Of a stretch of 64,000 nt of DNA, positions 33,015-41,627 are shown in pieces; position 1 is the stretch's first letter; the number at the start of each line of letters is the position of its first letter. Location: NCBI RefSeq assembly GCF_001580365.1, contig NZ_CP014482.1, forward strand, positions 62,001 to 126,000, read 5' to 3'. The position numbers and the translations under genes are program-made. The notes beneath the pieces are model-generated. The model was given only the letters and a program-made list of their open reading frames with translations. It ran no database searches and was not told where the DNA came from. This DNA is from Kocuria turfanensis. GTDB lineage: Bacteria > Actinomycetota > Actinomycetes > Actinomycetales > Micrococcaceae.

Positions 33015-35007
33015 GGTGGGTGTCCTTGACGGTTCCGTTGTCGATGACAGGGGTGTCGGCCTGGGGTCTTCGGGCCAGGACGGCCAGGGCGGTGGCCAAC
33101 AGGGGCAGGGCCCCGGCCAGGAGGATGGAGCTGGCCGCGGATTGCTGGTCCGCCAGCGGGGCGGGGCCCCAGTCCCTCCCCAGCCCGGAGAACCACTCCG
33201 GTTGGATCAGCGCTGGGGACAGGGCGGTGGCCCCCGCCCAGAGCCCCAGGGCGGTGGCTGTCCCGACCAGCGTCAGAGCTTGGGTGTGCACCGCAGCCCG
33301 GTCGCGTGGTGGGACCAGCACGGCGGCGGCGAAGATCAGGCCCAGGACCAGGGCGGTGGTATTCATCAGTTCGTGGCCGACGTGGGTGTGCAGGGCCAGG
33401 GCGAAGGCGGGGGTGTAGTAGAAGACACCGAGCCCGGCCAGGACCAGGACCGCGGCCGGGATCGGGTGGGCCATCAGCGCCCCGGTCCGGGAGGTGCGCC
33501 ATGCGGTGGTGAGCTCGCGCGCCCCGGTGGAGCCGTCGGTGCGGGCCGGCACCAGGGCCGCGGCCAGAAGCCCGGGTCGTCCGGCGATCAGCAGCAACGG
33601 CACCGGGAAGGCCAGCAGCAGGTGGGCGGTGGTGTGGATGCTGAACAGGATCGGGGCGTAGACGGCCGGCAGCCCGCAGGTGACATAGACCAGCAGCACG
33701 AGTCCGGCCAGGAACGCCACCGTGCGCGCCACCGGCCACGGTGTCCTGGTGTAGCGCAGGCGTCGCGCCCCGGCCAGGTAGAGGCAGGCTGCGAGGATCG
33801 CCACGGCGATCCACAGCCAGTCCAGGCGCCACTGGGTGACCCACCCGGAGGCGCTCAGCGGTGGGGGCAGCAGGTAGCCGGTGAGGATCTCGGCGGCGGT
33901 GATGTCCGGTTCCCGTTCCAGGGGCACCGGGGTGGGGGTGCGCCCCAGGGCCACGCCCAGGGCCATCACCGCGCAGAGGATGAAGGCCTCCACGGTGATC
34001 AGCCGCCACACCCTGCCCCGGCTCGCAGGCCCGGCAGCAATGACCCGGCCGTTGAGGTACCCGAGCACCCCCAGGGCCACGGTGGCGATCGTCTTGGCGA
34101 TCACCAGTGCCCCGTAGCCGGAGGCCAGCCCGTCCCACCCACCGATCCGGTAGACGGTGTTGATAACCCCGGAGACGGCCACCACGACGAAAGCCACCGC
34201 GGCCAGGGCGGAGAAACGCACCAGCACGCCGTGCGTGGCCTGCGGGGTGGTCAACAGCGGGACGAGCAGGGCGAGCACGATGATCCCGCCGGTCCAGATC
34301 CCGGCCCCGAGCAGGTGCAGGGCCAAAGCGTTGACGGCCCCGTTGTGGTCATCGACCCCGGCCACGTGCCCGAGCTGGGACAGCGGAATGACGGCGGCCA
34401 GGGCCGCCACGGTGGTGGCGGTCACCGGCCCCGGGGAGCGGGCGAGCACGGCCAAGGTGGTGGTGAGCGCGGCCATCACCGCGGTCACCGCCCACGCCTG
34501 GCCGGGAATCAGGCGGGTCACGTAGTAGCCCAGCTGTCCGGTGAACTCGGTCGAGCCCGAGACGGGGGCACCGATGGTGTCGGCGTAGCTGAGCACGATG
34601 ATCGCCACCGCGGCCAGCGTCCACACCGCCGCCGCCCCCGCGGCCACGTTCAGCACCCGGGCGAAGGCCGGGTGCTCGGCTCCGGGTGTTCTCGCGCCGT
34701 GGGCCGGGGTGGACCGGGGCACGACGGTGGTGGCGAAGACCAGCCCTGCCCAGGTGATGGACATGGCCAGATGGTGCACGGTCGTGGCCGCCGGCAGTCC
34801 CCAGCGCACCATCGCCCCGGGATCGAGCACCTCCCGGGCCGCGGTGGCCCCGGAGGAGCTCAGGGCCACCCACAGCACGGTGAGGGTCATCAGGCCGACA
34901 ACGATGAGAGCAGCGGTGGCGACGCCCCGGCGCCGTCCAACCACTGCCAGGGCCGGCGCCGACGGGGCGGGCGGTGGTGTGGTGGTGGTGCGGGATGGAC
35001 TGGTCAT
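33007..35007 (-). CDS. CopD-CtaG fusion membrane protein (copy 1)
   Basis: 666 residues with about fifteen membrane helices. The N-terminal half is CopD-like (VHHLAMSITWAGLVFATTVV, ALHLLGAGIWTGGIIVLALL). The C-terminal half is the caa3/CtaG domain (FSIHTTAHLLLAFPVPLLLI, FALALHTHVGHELMNTTALV, WFSGLGRDWG). CopD imports copper and CtaG helps insert copper in cytochrome oxidase, so the fusion likely delivers copper to the oxidase. ATG 35007 lies 4 bases after the DsbA stop. The paralogue at 47995-50154 is clearly diverged; MRDWG/GRDWG and the histidines are kept in both. Confidence 0.88.
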   Translation of the reverse strand: MTSPSRTTTTPPPAPSAPALAVVGRRRGVATAALIVVGLMTLTVLWVALSSSGATAAREVLDPGAMVRWGLPAATTVHHLAMSITWAGLVFATTVVPRSTPAHGARTPGAEHPAFARVLNVAAGAAAVWTLAAVAIIVLSYADTIGAPVSGSTEFTGQLGYYVTRLIPGQAWAVTAVMAALTTTLAVLARSPGPVTATTVAALAAVIPLSQLGHVAGVDDHNGAVNALALHLLGAGIWTGGIIVLALLVPLLTTPQATHGVLVRFSALAAVAFVVVAVSGVINTVYRIGGWDGLASGYGALVIAKTIATVALGVLGYLNGRVIAAGPASRGRVWRLITVEAFILCAVMALGVALGRTPTPVPLEREPDITAAEILTGYLLPPPLSASGWVTQWRLDWLWIAVAILAACLYLAGARRLRYTRTPWPVARTVAFLAGLVLLVYVTCGLPAVYAPILFSIHTTAHLLLAFPVPLLLIAGRPGLLAAALVPARTDGSTGARELTTAWRTSRTGALMAHPIPAAVLVLAGLGVFYYTPAFALALHTHVGHELMNTTALVLGLIFAAAVLVPPRDRAAVHTQALTLVGTATALGLWAGATALSPALIQPEWFSGLGRDWGPAPLADQQSAASSILLAGALPLLATALAVLARRPQADTPVIDNGTVKDTHHG

Positions 35008-35011
35008 CGGG

Positions 35012-35695
35012 TCAGTCGGTGGCTGCGGTCTCGACAGCGGCCCGGAAGGCTTCCAGGGATTCGGGGTTGAGCACTTCTCCGTCGAGGTAGAACGTCGGGG
35101 TCCCGGCCACGCCCAGGGCTTCACCGTCAGCCACATCGAGCTTGATCCGCTCTTCGGTGGCCGGGTCGGCCACCGCGGCATCGAAGGCGGCCATGTCCAG
35201 GCCGAGGTCCTCGGCGAAGCCGCGGAAGAGTGCGCTCTGGTCCTCGGCCGATTCCCCCCATTCGGCCTGGGTCTCGAACATGCGCTGATACATGGCCTCG
35301 TACTGTCCCTGCTGGGCGGCGGCCTCCACGGCCACCGCGGCGTTGACGGAGTTGCGGTGACCCGGCAACGGGAAATAGCGGTGCACGAAGGTGACGGTGT
35401 CGCCGTACTCGGCCCGCAGGTCTTCGACGAAGGGGTAGGCGGCCCGGCAGGCCTCGCACTCGTAGTCCAGGAACTCCACCAGCACCGCCTGCTCATCCGG
35501 GGCCTTCGAGAGCACTCGGCTGTTCTCTCGCACCAGCTGCCCCACATCTTCGGGTACTTCAGGGGTGGAATTGGCACGGGCGATGAGGATCGGGATGGCC
35601 ACGGCGGCCACGATGGCGACCAGGAGGATCCACACGAGGATCTTGGCCTTCGAGGGTTTCCGCTGGGGGGCGCTCGTACTGGCGGTAGTGCTCAC
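35012..35695 (-). CDS. DsbA-family thiol-disulfide oxidoreductase
   Basis: 227 residues from GTG 35695 (GTG AGC ACT). One N-terminal membrane anchor (ILVWILLVAIVAAVAIPILI), then a DsbA/thioredoxin_4 domain with the active site DYECEACRAAYPF (C80, C83) and the cis-Pro region GVAGTPTFYLDGEVL. It would oxidise or isomerise exported proteins, reoxidised by VKOR from the same operon. First gene of the DsbA, CopD-CtaG, VKOR operon; this mix suggests the disulfide pair serves copper and oxidase assembly. Confidence 0.92.
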   Translation of the reverse strand: MSTTASTSAPQRKPSKAKILVWILLVAIVAAVAIPILIARANSTPEVPEDVGQLVRENSRVLSKAPDEQAVLVEFLDYECEACRAAYPFVEDLRAEYGDTVTFVHRYFPLPGHRNSVNAAVAVEAAAQQGQYEAMYQRMFETQAEWGESAEDQSALFRGFAEDLGLDMAAFDAAVADPATEERIKLDVADGEALGVAGTPTFYLDGEVLNPESLEAFRAAVETAATD

Positions 35696-35748
35696 AAGGG
35701 GTTTCCGTTCTGTCTCAGGCAGCAGGGCATACCGGGAGTGGAGGGGTT

Positions 35749-36663
35749 CTAGTGGCGGAGAGTCTCGTCCCCGCGGTGGGAGGCCGGTTCGATCTGGAAG
35801 GTGGAGTGCTCGATGGCCACGTCGAAGTCACGGGCCACACAGGCCTGCAGATCCGCCAGCACGACACCGGCGTGCTCGGCGCTCAGGCAGCCGTCGTGGA
35901 CGGTGACGTGGGCCGAGAGCACCGGGGTGTCGGAGTCGATGCGTGAGGCGTGCAGGTCGTGCACCCCCACCACGTGGGGCAGGGACTCCAGGCGGGTGCG
36001 GACCTCATCCAGATCCAGACCCTTGGGAGTGGTTTCCATCAGGACCTCGATGGTGTCGCGCAGCAGAATCAGGGCCCGGGGCACGATCAGGGCGGCGATC
36101 AGCAGGGACACGATCGCATCCGCCTGGGTCCACCCAGTGGTGGCGATGACGATCGCGGAGACGATGACCGCCACCGAGCCCAGGGCGTCGTTGGCGACCT
36201 CCAGGAAGGCGGCCTTCATGTTCAGGTTCTCTCCCCGCCCCGAGGCCAGGATGATCAGCCCGATGATGTTGCCGACCAGCCCGATCACCCCGAACCACAG
36301 CATGGCCGAAGACTCGACCTCCGGGGGCTCCAGCAGCCGGCGGATACCTTCGACGGCAACGAACCCGCCCACGGCCAGCAGCACCGAGGCCTGGGCGGCC
36401 GCGGCGACGATCTCCGCCCGCTTGTACCCCCAGGTGCGTTTGTCCGTGGCCGGCTTCAGGGCCAGGGTCGCCGCGATCAGCGCGATCAGCAGCCCGGCGG
36501 AGTCGGTGAACATGTGCCCGGCATCGGCCAGCAGCGCCAGGCTGCCCGAGATCACCGCGCCGATGATCTCGGCGACCATGATCGTGGCGGTGATGGCGAA
36601 GACTACTGCCAGCTTTCCCCGCCGCCCGGTGGCACCGTGGGCGTGATCGTGCTCACCGCTCAC
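35749..36663 (-). CDS. Cation diffusion facilitator (Zn/Cd/Co exporter)
   Basis: 304 residues, six membrane helices. Histidine-rich start (GEHDHAHG), helix 2 metal site ALLADAGHMFTDSAGL and helix 5 VANDALGSVAVI with the second Asp, and a C-terminal cytoplasmic ferredoxin-like domain (VHDLHASRIDSDTPVLSAHV). Exports Zn, Cd or Co by proton exchange. GTG start at 36663 overlaps the regulator stop (GTGA). Probably induced through the CmtR-like sensor upstream. Confidence 0.92.
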   Translation of the reverse strand: MSGEHDHAHGATGRRGKLAVVFAITATIMVAEIIGAVISGSLALLADAGHMFTDSAGLLIALIAATLALKPATDKRTWGYKRAEIVAAAAQASVLLAVGGFVAVEGIRRLLEPPEVESSAMLWFGVIGLVGNIIGLIILASGRGENLNMKAAFLEVANDALGSVAVIVSAIVIATTGWTQADAIVSLLIAALIVPRALILLRDTIEVLMETTPKGLDLDEVRTRLESLPHVVGVHDLHASRIDSDTPVLSAHVTVHDGCLSAEHAGVVLADLQACVARDFDVAIEHSTFQIEPASHRGDETLRH

Positions 36664-37028
36664 GCCGGAACCTCTTGGGTGCTGGCCGCACCGGCGAGCT
36701 CCTCGGCGGCGCACTCCGGCGTGCCGCACTGGCACACCGCCTCGACGGTGAGAATCGTGCCCAGCAGGTCCTCCAGGGCGTGGGCCAGCTTCGGGTCCGA
36801 GAGCTCATAGCGCACATTGCGTCCGGCCGGCACGCCCACGACCAGCCCGCAGTCGCGCAGGCAGGCCAGGTGGTTGGACAGGATCTGCCGGCTCACCCCG
36901 ATCTGGGCCGCCAGTTCCGAGGGCACCGCCGGGCCCTGCTGCAGCTGCAGCAGCACCGCGGCCCGGGTGGGATCGGCCAGTGCTTTGCCGAACCGGGACA
37001 TCACCTCGACCGGGGACAAGATCCTCAT
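36660..37028 (-). CDS. CmtR-like ArsR-family metal sensor (copy 3)
   Basis: 122 residues from ATG 37028; the much longer frame upstream is not coding-like. Winged-helix part SRQILSNHLACLRDCGLVVG with C56 and C60, then a Cys-rich C-terminus (VCQCGTPEC; C99, C101, C106). The first part is closer to mycobacterial CmtR (RSNVSNHLSCLRGCG) than to the other two copies in this window. It should regulate the overlapping CDF exporter gene in response to Cd, Pb or Zn. Confidence 0.87.
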   Translation of the reverse strand: MRILSPVEVMSRFGKALADPTRAAVLLQLQQGPAVPSELAAQIGVSRQILSNHLACLRDCGLVVGVPAGRNVRYELSDPKLAHALEDLLGTILTVEAVCQCGTPECAAEELAGAASTQEVPA

Positions 37029-37458
37029 GCCACAACCGTACAGCAGAATCTGTATCAAAGAGGGGCGGGGTCGAGCGAGGCTCGGGCAATGTCCAGCTTG
37101 TGTCCCTACGGTGTGGGCGGATGGGGGTGCCGTCCGCCACTGCGGCGCCCCCGTCCTCGAACCACCACGGCACCTCGTGCGGCCGTTGCCGCAATGCCCC
37201 TGCGGGGAGGGAAGGCGATTGTCTGCCTCCGGCAGGAGACGGGTGGAGCCCATGATCACTTTCTGCGCTGCTCCGCTGGGCAGCCCGCCCGTGCGCCGTT
37301 TCCCGACCGGGTGCAAGGCGGCCGGGCCGTGGCGACCGATCGACTCTGCGATCCAGGCACGAAGTACCCCAAATATGTCGCCGATGACGATCCTCTCGGA
37401 GCACTTCGCACCTGACGGAAGGCCTCCCGTCAACCGGCCACCACTGGTGGGGCGAAGC
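37029..37458. other. Intergenic region between CmtR copy 3 and NlpC/P60 copy 1
   Basis: About 430 bases with open frames on both strands but no coding signature or ribosome binding sites. The left end must hold the promoter of the regulator-exporter pair; a weak hairpin (CCACCA/TGGTGG near 37440) may end the NlpC/P60 transcript. Confidence 0.4.
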
Positions 37459-38076
37459 TCAGCGGTAGGTGTAGTACCCATCGAGGGGCATGGCGTTGAC
37501 GGAGTGGACGAAGGTGCCCTGGGTCGGGTTCAGCGCAGAGACCATCTTGCCGCCACCGATGTAGATGCCGATGTGGTTGCCACCGTTCTGAGACACCAGG
37601 TCCCCGGGCTGCGGAGTGGAGGTCGGGGTGGCGGCTGCGATCTGCTGGAAACTGGTGCGGGGAATATCGATACCCTGCTGGGCGTAGACCCACCCGGTGA
37701 ATCCAGAGCAGTCCCAGGCACCGAAGGAAGTGCCGCCCCAGACATAGCCGGTGCCCACACCCTGCATGGCCGTACCCACGATGCCGCCAGTGGCGGGGGC
37801 GATCTCGGTGATCGCGGTGGACTGCGGGCTCACGCTCGAAGCCGTCTGCGCCGCCACCGGGGCCGGGGTGACGTAGGAGCCCTGGCTCCCCAAAGAGGAC
37901 GAAGCCGGGGCCCACGACGTGGCGGCCGGGGCAGCCGGGAGCTCCGCATAGGCCTGGGCCGGGGCCACGGATCCAAGGATTGCCACGCCAGCAGCAGCAG
38001 CGATGGTGGTGTTACGCGCCCGGCACGAGGGGGTCTCGGCGCGGTGACGAGCAGAAGTGTGCTTGAAGAATGCCAT
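37459..38076 (-). CDS. Secreted NlpC/P60 peptidoglycan hydrolase (copy 1)
   Basis: 205 residues; ATG 38076 after GGGAGGAG. Signal peptide to AQA (about residue 42), a Pro/Ala/Ser linker, then the NlpC/P60 domain: GYVWGGTSFGAWDCSGFTGW with nucleophile C123, and NGGNHIGIYIGGGKMV with H168. It should cut peptide cross-links in the cell wall. The upstream ydaO riboswitch implies control by c-di-AMP. Very similar to the copy at 56833-57492, with a shorter linker. Confidence 0.92.
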   Translation of the reverse strand: MAFFKHTSARHRAETPSCRARNTTIAAAAGVAILGSVAPAQAYAELPAAPAATSWAPASSSLGSQGSYVTPAPVAAQTASSVSPQSTAITEIAPATGGIVGTAMQGVGTGYVWGGTSFGAWDCSGFTGWVYAQQGIDIPRTSFQQIAAATPTSTPQPGDLVSQNGGNHIGIYIGGGKMVSALNPTQGTFVHSVNAMPLDGYYTYR

Positions 38077-38093
38077 GGATGTACTCCTCCCTT

Positions 38094-38267
38094 TGCCTAC
38101 GAGGTGAGCTGTCGGATGCGGGTGGGAGACACCCGGTCGCAGGGCGGGATGCTCTGGCGACTTAACCCCTAGGACCCGAATCATCGGGACCGCATGTGGT
38201 TCCCCCGCTTCTGCCAAGCAGTTTCTGTGTAATGAACCTCGGGCACCGGCAGAATTCGGCGATGTGC
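38094..38267 (-). promoter_or_regulatory. ydaO/yuaA c-di-AMP riboswitch (copy 1)
   Basis: On the minus strand it reads GCAGAAGCGGGGGAACC, then TAGGGGTTAAG, then CGGGTGTCTCCCACCCGC and CAGCTCACCTCGTAGGC: the hallmark blocks of the ydaO class. It lies directly before the NlpC/P60 ribosome binding site. The same blocks, with compensating changes in helices, occur at 56641-56817. Confidence 0.9.
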
Positions 38268-38664
38268 CCGAAGGCGCCGACAGGATCAGTGGCCGGCACG
38301 CATCGAAGAGTACAAGAAGATCACGAAACAATCACAATCCCATTCGGGAATGTATAGGAACTATAAAGAAAACAATCAAGATTTGATGAAGTTGTAAATT
38401 TTTCTCGACTTTTTCCTATTAATGTCCTGCAAATTATGGCGCCTCGTGGCGGGCGGCACATGCCTTTGTGGTGCGTGCGGACGGTACGGGGAGCCGTTGA
38501 CCGCGCTGTGGCGGGGACGCGTGCCGCCCTAAAAGGCTCGGTGGCCGATGTCAGGGAAATTTCCACGGATGGCGGTACAAGAATCGTCCCCGAGCAGCTC
38601 CAGCTATGTGCGCTACGGTAATCGGCGTTTGAATACGTACGGCATTTGGGCCCGAGGAGACCGC
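38268..38664. other. AT-rich divergent promoter region between NlpC/P60 and ctaD
   Basis: No gene. The stretch 38341-38400 has only 17 G/C bases of 60, an extreme dip in this GC-rich window. It contains the promoter of the riboswitch transcript leftward and of ctaD rightward. Confidence 0.6.
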
Positions 38665-40380
38665 ATGGCTATTTATGATTACACCGCCGACCAGCTCCGA
38701 AGCACAGCCCACCCGACGGTCGTGCCGCGCTCCAAAGGCCGGATGGTGGTGCAGTGGTTGACCTCCACCGACCACAAGACGATCGGGTACATGTACCTGA
38801 TCACCTCCTTCGCCTTCTTCTGCCTCGCCGGCGTCATGGCGCTGCTGATCCGCGCCGAGCTCTTCGCCCCGGGCATGCAGATCCTGGAGACCAAGGAGCA
38901 GTACAACCAGCTGTTCACCATGCACGGCACGCTGATGCTGCTGATGTTCGGCACCCCGCTGTTCGTCGGCTTCGCCAACGTCATCGTCCCCCTGCAGATC
39001 GGCGCCCCCGACGTCGCCTTCCCGCGGCTCAACGCCCTGGCGTTCTGGTTCTTCCTGTTCGGCTCGCTGATCGCGACCGCCGGCTTCCTCACCCCGCAGG
39101 GCGCGGCCTCCTTCGGCTGGTACGCCTACGCACCGCTGAGCAACGCTTCTTTCACCCCAGGCTCCGGTGGTGACCTGTGGGTGTTCGGCCTGATTTTGTC
39201 CGGTTTCGGCACGATCATGGGCGCGGTCAACTTCATCACCACGATCATCGCGATGCGCGCCCCCGGCATGACCGTGTGGCGGATGGGCCTGTTCACCTGG
39301 AACACGCTCATCACCTCGCTGCTCGTGATCATGGCGTTCCCGCCTTTCACCGCTGCACTGTTCGCCCTCGGCATGGACCGGACCCTGGGTGGGCACATCT
39401 TCGACCCGGCCAACGGCGGGGCGGTGCTGTGGCAGCACCTCTTCTGGTTCTTCGGCCACCCCGAGGTCTACATCCTGGCGCTGCCGTTCTTCGGCATCGT
39501 CTCCGAGATCATCCCGGTGTTCTCCCGCAAGCCGCTGTTCGGCTACAAGGGCCTCGTGTTCGCGACCATCACCATCGCCGCGCTGTCGGTGACCGTGTGG
39601 GCCCACCACATGTACGTGACCGGAGCCGTGTTCTTGAGCTTCTTCGCGTTCATGACCATGATGATCGCCGTACCCACCGGGGTGAAGTTCTTCAACTGGA
39701 TCGGCACGATGTGGCAGGGCTCGATCACCTTCGAGACCCCCATGCTGTGGGTCCTGGGGTTCATGTTCACCTTCCTCTTCGGCGGCCTGACCGGGGTGAT
39801 CCTCGCTGCCCCGCCGCTGGACTTCCACCTCAATGACTCCTACTTCGTGGTCGCCCACTTCCACTACGTCATCTTCGGCACCGTGGTGTTCGGCATGTTC
39901 GCCGGCTTCTACTTCTGGTGGCCCAAGTTCACCGGCAAGATGCTCAACGAGCGGATCGGCAAGATCCACTTCTGGCTGCTGTTCCTCGGCTTCCACATGA
40001 CCTTCCTGATCCAGCACTGGCTCGGGGTCTCAGGGATGCCCCGGCGCTACGCGGACTACCTGCCGGAGGACAACTTCACCTGGATGAACCAGATCTCCAC
40101 GGTCGGGGCGATGCTCCTCGGCGTCTCGATGATCCCGTGGTTCTGGAACGTCTACACCACCTGGCGCAACGGCACCAAGGTCGAGGTCGACGACCCCTGG
40201 GGCTTCGGCGGATCCCTGGAGTGGGCGACGTCCTGCCCGCCGCCGCGGCACAACTTCACCTCGCTGCCGCGCATCCGCTCCGAGCGGCCGGCGCTGGACC
40301 TGCACCACCCGGAGCTGGCCGCGGAGTCCCCGCAGCAGTCCCCGGTCGACGACGCCGCCATCGCCACGCGGAAGGAATAA
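38665..40380 (+). CDS. ctaD: Cytochrome c oxidase subunit I (aa3 type)
   Basis: 571 residues, twelve membrane helices, full length. Haem-copper ligand motifs are intact: the low-spin haem His in [11 protein letters not shown], the CuB/Tyr motif [24 protein letters not shown], and the haem a/a3 histidines in [14 protein letters not shown] 38665 is set by GAGGAG. It is alone: no ctaC, ctaE or ctaF in the window, so it must pair with chromosomal subunits or replace the chromosomal copy. The island also carries copper insertion factors (CtaG, SURF1), which suits an accessory oxidase. Confidence 0.95.
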   Translation: MAIYDYTADQLRSTAHPTVVPRSKGRMVVQWLTSTDHKTIGYMYLITSFAFFCLAGVMALLIRAELFAPGMQILETKEQYNQLFTMHGTLMLLMFGTPLFVGFANVIVPLQIGAPDVAFPRLNALAFWFFLFGSLIATAGFLTPQGAASFGWYAYAPLSNASFTPGSGGDLWVFGLILSGFGTIMGAVNFITTIIAMRAPGMTVWRMGLFTWNTLITSLLVIMAFPPFTAALFALGMDRTLGGHIFDPANGGAVLWQHLFWFFGHPEVYILALPFFGIVSEIIPVFSRKPLFGYKGLVFATITIAALSVTVWAHHMYVTGAVFLSFFAFMTMMIAVPTGVKFFNWIGTMWQGSITFETPMLWVLGFMFTFLFGGLTGVILAAPPLDFHLNDSYFVVAHFHYVIFGTVVFGMFAGFYFWWPKFTGKMLNERIGKIHFWLLFLGFHMTFLIQHWLGVSGMPRRYADYLPEDNFTWMNQISTVGAMLLGVSMIPWFWNVYTTWRNGTKVEVDDPWGFGGSLEWATSCPPPRHNFTSLPRIRSERPALDLHHPELAAESPQQSPVDDAAIATRKE

Positions 40381-40539
40381 TTTTCTCGCTGCCAGGATCT
40401 TCATCGGTGCGGTGACGGCCAGGGAAACCCTCGTAGTGCTGCGGCACGGGAGGGGCGGATTGGCCCTGCAACCGAAAAGGGACGAGGCTCCTGCTGGTCG
40501 CCGACACACCACGGGGCTTCTCCGAAAAAGGGAGATGGC

Positions 40540-40680
40540 ATGTCCGCTTCACCTCCCGGCCGAGTTCTACTGGTCGACGGCGAAACGAACCGGGCGCCAC
40601 TCATCCAGGGACATCTGCCCAACGCCGGTGGTGAAGTTGCGCTACGGCACACCGGGACAGGGGCGAGATGTGGGCAAGGG
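40540..40680 (+). pseudogene. N-terminal remnant of a response regulator
   Basis: Frame with a good ribosome binding site (GGGAGATGGC before ATG). The segment PGRVLLVDGETNRAPLIQGH then LPNAGGEVALRHTGTGA follows the receiver-domain start (beta-1, acidic pocket, helix 1, beta-2). The acidic pocket pair is damaged (VDGE instead of VDDE) and similarity ends after about 45 residues; the frame then runs into the operator at 40693. No sensor kinase is present. The bases 40381-40539 show no gene. Confidence 0.5.
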
Positions 40681-40692
40681 TCACCACGCTTC

Positions 40693-40730
40693 CCCCCTAA
40701 AAGTACAGGTTTCCGTGTACTGTTAGGGGG
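40693..40730. promoter_or_regulatory. 38-base operator-like dyad
   Basis: CCCCCTAAAAGTACA and TGTACTGTTAGGGGG match at 14 of 15 positions around GGTTTCCG. It lies about 70 bases before the ICMT-like gene. The inner AGTACA/TGTACT suggests a dimeric repressor. Confidence 0.65.
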
Positions 40731-40801
40731 TGGTTTGAGTATGCCTCCACGCCCCGCCAGGGCCAGCCCGGGGGCTGGAATGAGCCTGATCGAGGAGGAC
40801 T

Positions 40802-41434
40802 ATGATGGCCGCGGCTCTGGCGCTGAGCCTGTATCTGGCCGGCCTGGCGGTGGCCTTCGGTGCGCGGTCGTGGATCCATCGGCGCCGCACCGGGTCCACC
40901 GGTTTCCGCGGGTTGAGCGGGGCGCCTGGCTCTGCTGAGTGGTGGGGCGGAATACTTTTCGCGATCGCTCTGGTCCTCGGCGCAGCAGGGCCTGTCCTCG
41001 CCCTCACCGGCGCCGTGGCCGCGCCCCGACTACCAGCGGCTTTCACCTGGGCCGGGGCGTTCATCACCATCGTGGGGTTCTTCGGTGTACTGGCCGCCCA
41101 GGCCGGCATGGGCGCCTCCTGGCGGGTGGGCGTCGACGCCACCGAACGGACAGAACTGGTCACCACCGGGGCTTTCGCCGTGGTGCGCAACCCTATTTTC
41201 ACGGCGATGCTCACCACCATGGCCGGCTTGGCCCTTCTGGTGCCCACCGCGGTCAGTGCAGCAGCCCTGCTGTGCCTGCTGGTGGCCGTCGAGCTACAGG
41301 TCCGTCTCGTCGAAGAGCCTTACCTGCTGCGCACCCACCGACAGGTATACGCCTCCTATGCCGCAGCCACCGGCCGGTTCGTGCCCGGCCTCGGCCGGCT
41401 CCGCCGCGCAACCCCGGGTAAGCCGAGATCCTGA
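40802..41434 (+). CDS. ICMT/PEMT-type membrane methyltransferase
   Basis: 210 residues, about five membrane helices. The C-terminal core TTGAFAVVRNPIFTAMLTTM and VEEPYLLRTHRQVYASYAAA is the isoprenylcysteine carboxyl methyltransferase/phospholipid methyltransferase signature. In bacteria these proteins often sit beside heavy-metal genes; substrates are mostly unknown. ATG 40802 follows GAGGAG. The large dyad upstream indicates specific regulation. Confidence 0.8.
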   Translation: MMAAALALSLYLAGLAVAFGARSWIHRRRTGSTGFRGLSGAPGSAEWWGGILFAIALVLGAAGPVLALTGAVAAPRLPAAFTWAGAFITIVGFFGVLAAQAGMGASWRVGVDATERTELVTTGAFAVVRNPIFTAMLTTMAGLALLVPTAVSAAALLCLLVAVELQVRLVEEPYLLRTHRQVYASYAAATGRFVPGLGRLRRATPGKPRS

Positions 41435-41603
41435 GCGTGTCGTGCCACCGCCACTGGCCGGCAGTTCACCCGCCCGGGAAGCCCGCACCTCTGACGTTCC
41501 GCGCCACTGTGATCGGCCGTCGATGCCATCCACCTTTCGTGGAGGCGAAGCCCGGGAAATCATGAGCGTGCCCGGCAGTCAGGCTTCCGGTTCCCCGCAG
41601 CGA

Positions 41604-41625
41604 AAAGTTCGTATAGGTTAACTTT
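41604..41625. promoter_or_regulatory. MntR-type operator over the mntH promoter
   Basis: Arms AAAGTT and AACTTT flank CGTATAGGTT; TAGGTT forms a -10-like box ending 8 bases before the ATG. This would give a leaderless mntH message that a DtxR-family repressor could block. Confidence 0.5.
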
Positions 41626-41627
41626 CT

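Noticed and set aside
37029..37458. Long frames between CmtR copy 3 and NlpC/P60 as a gene
   Set aside because: All three forward frames and one reverse frame are open but rich in Arg/Pro/Gly with no conserved block or start signal.
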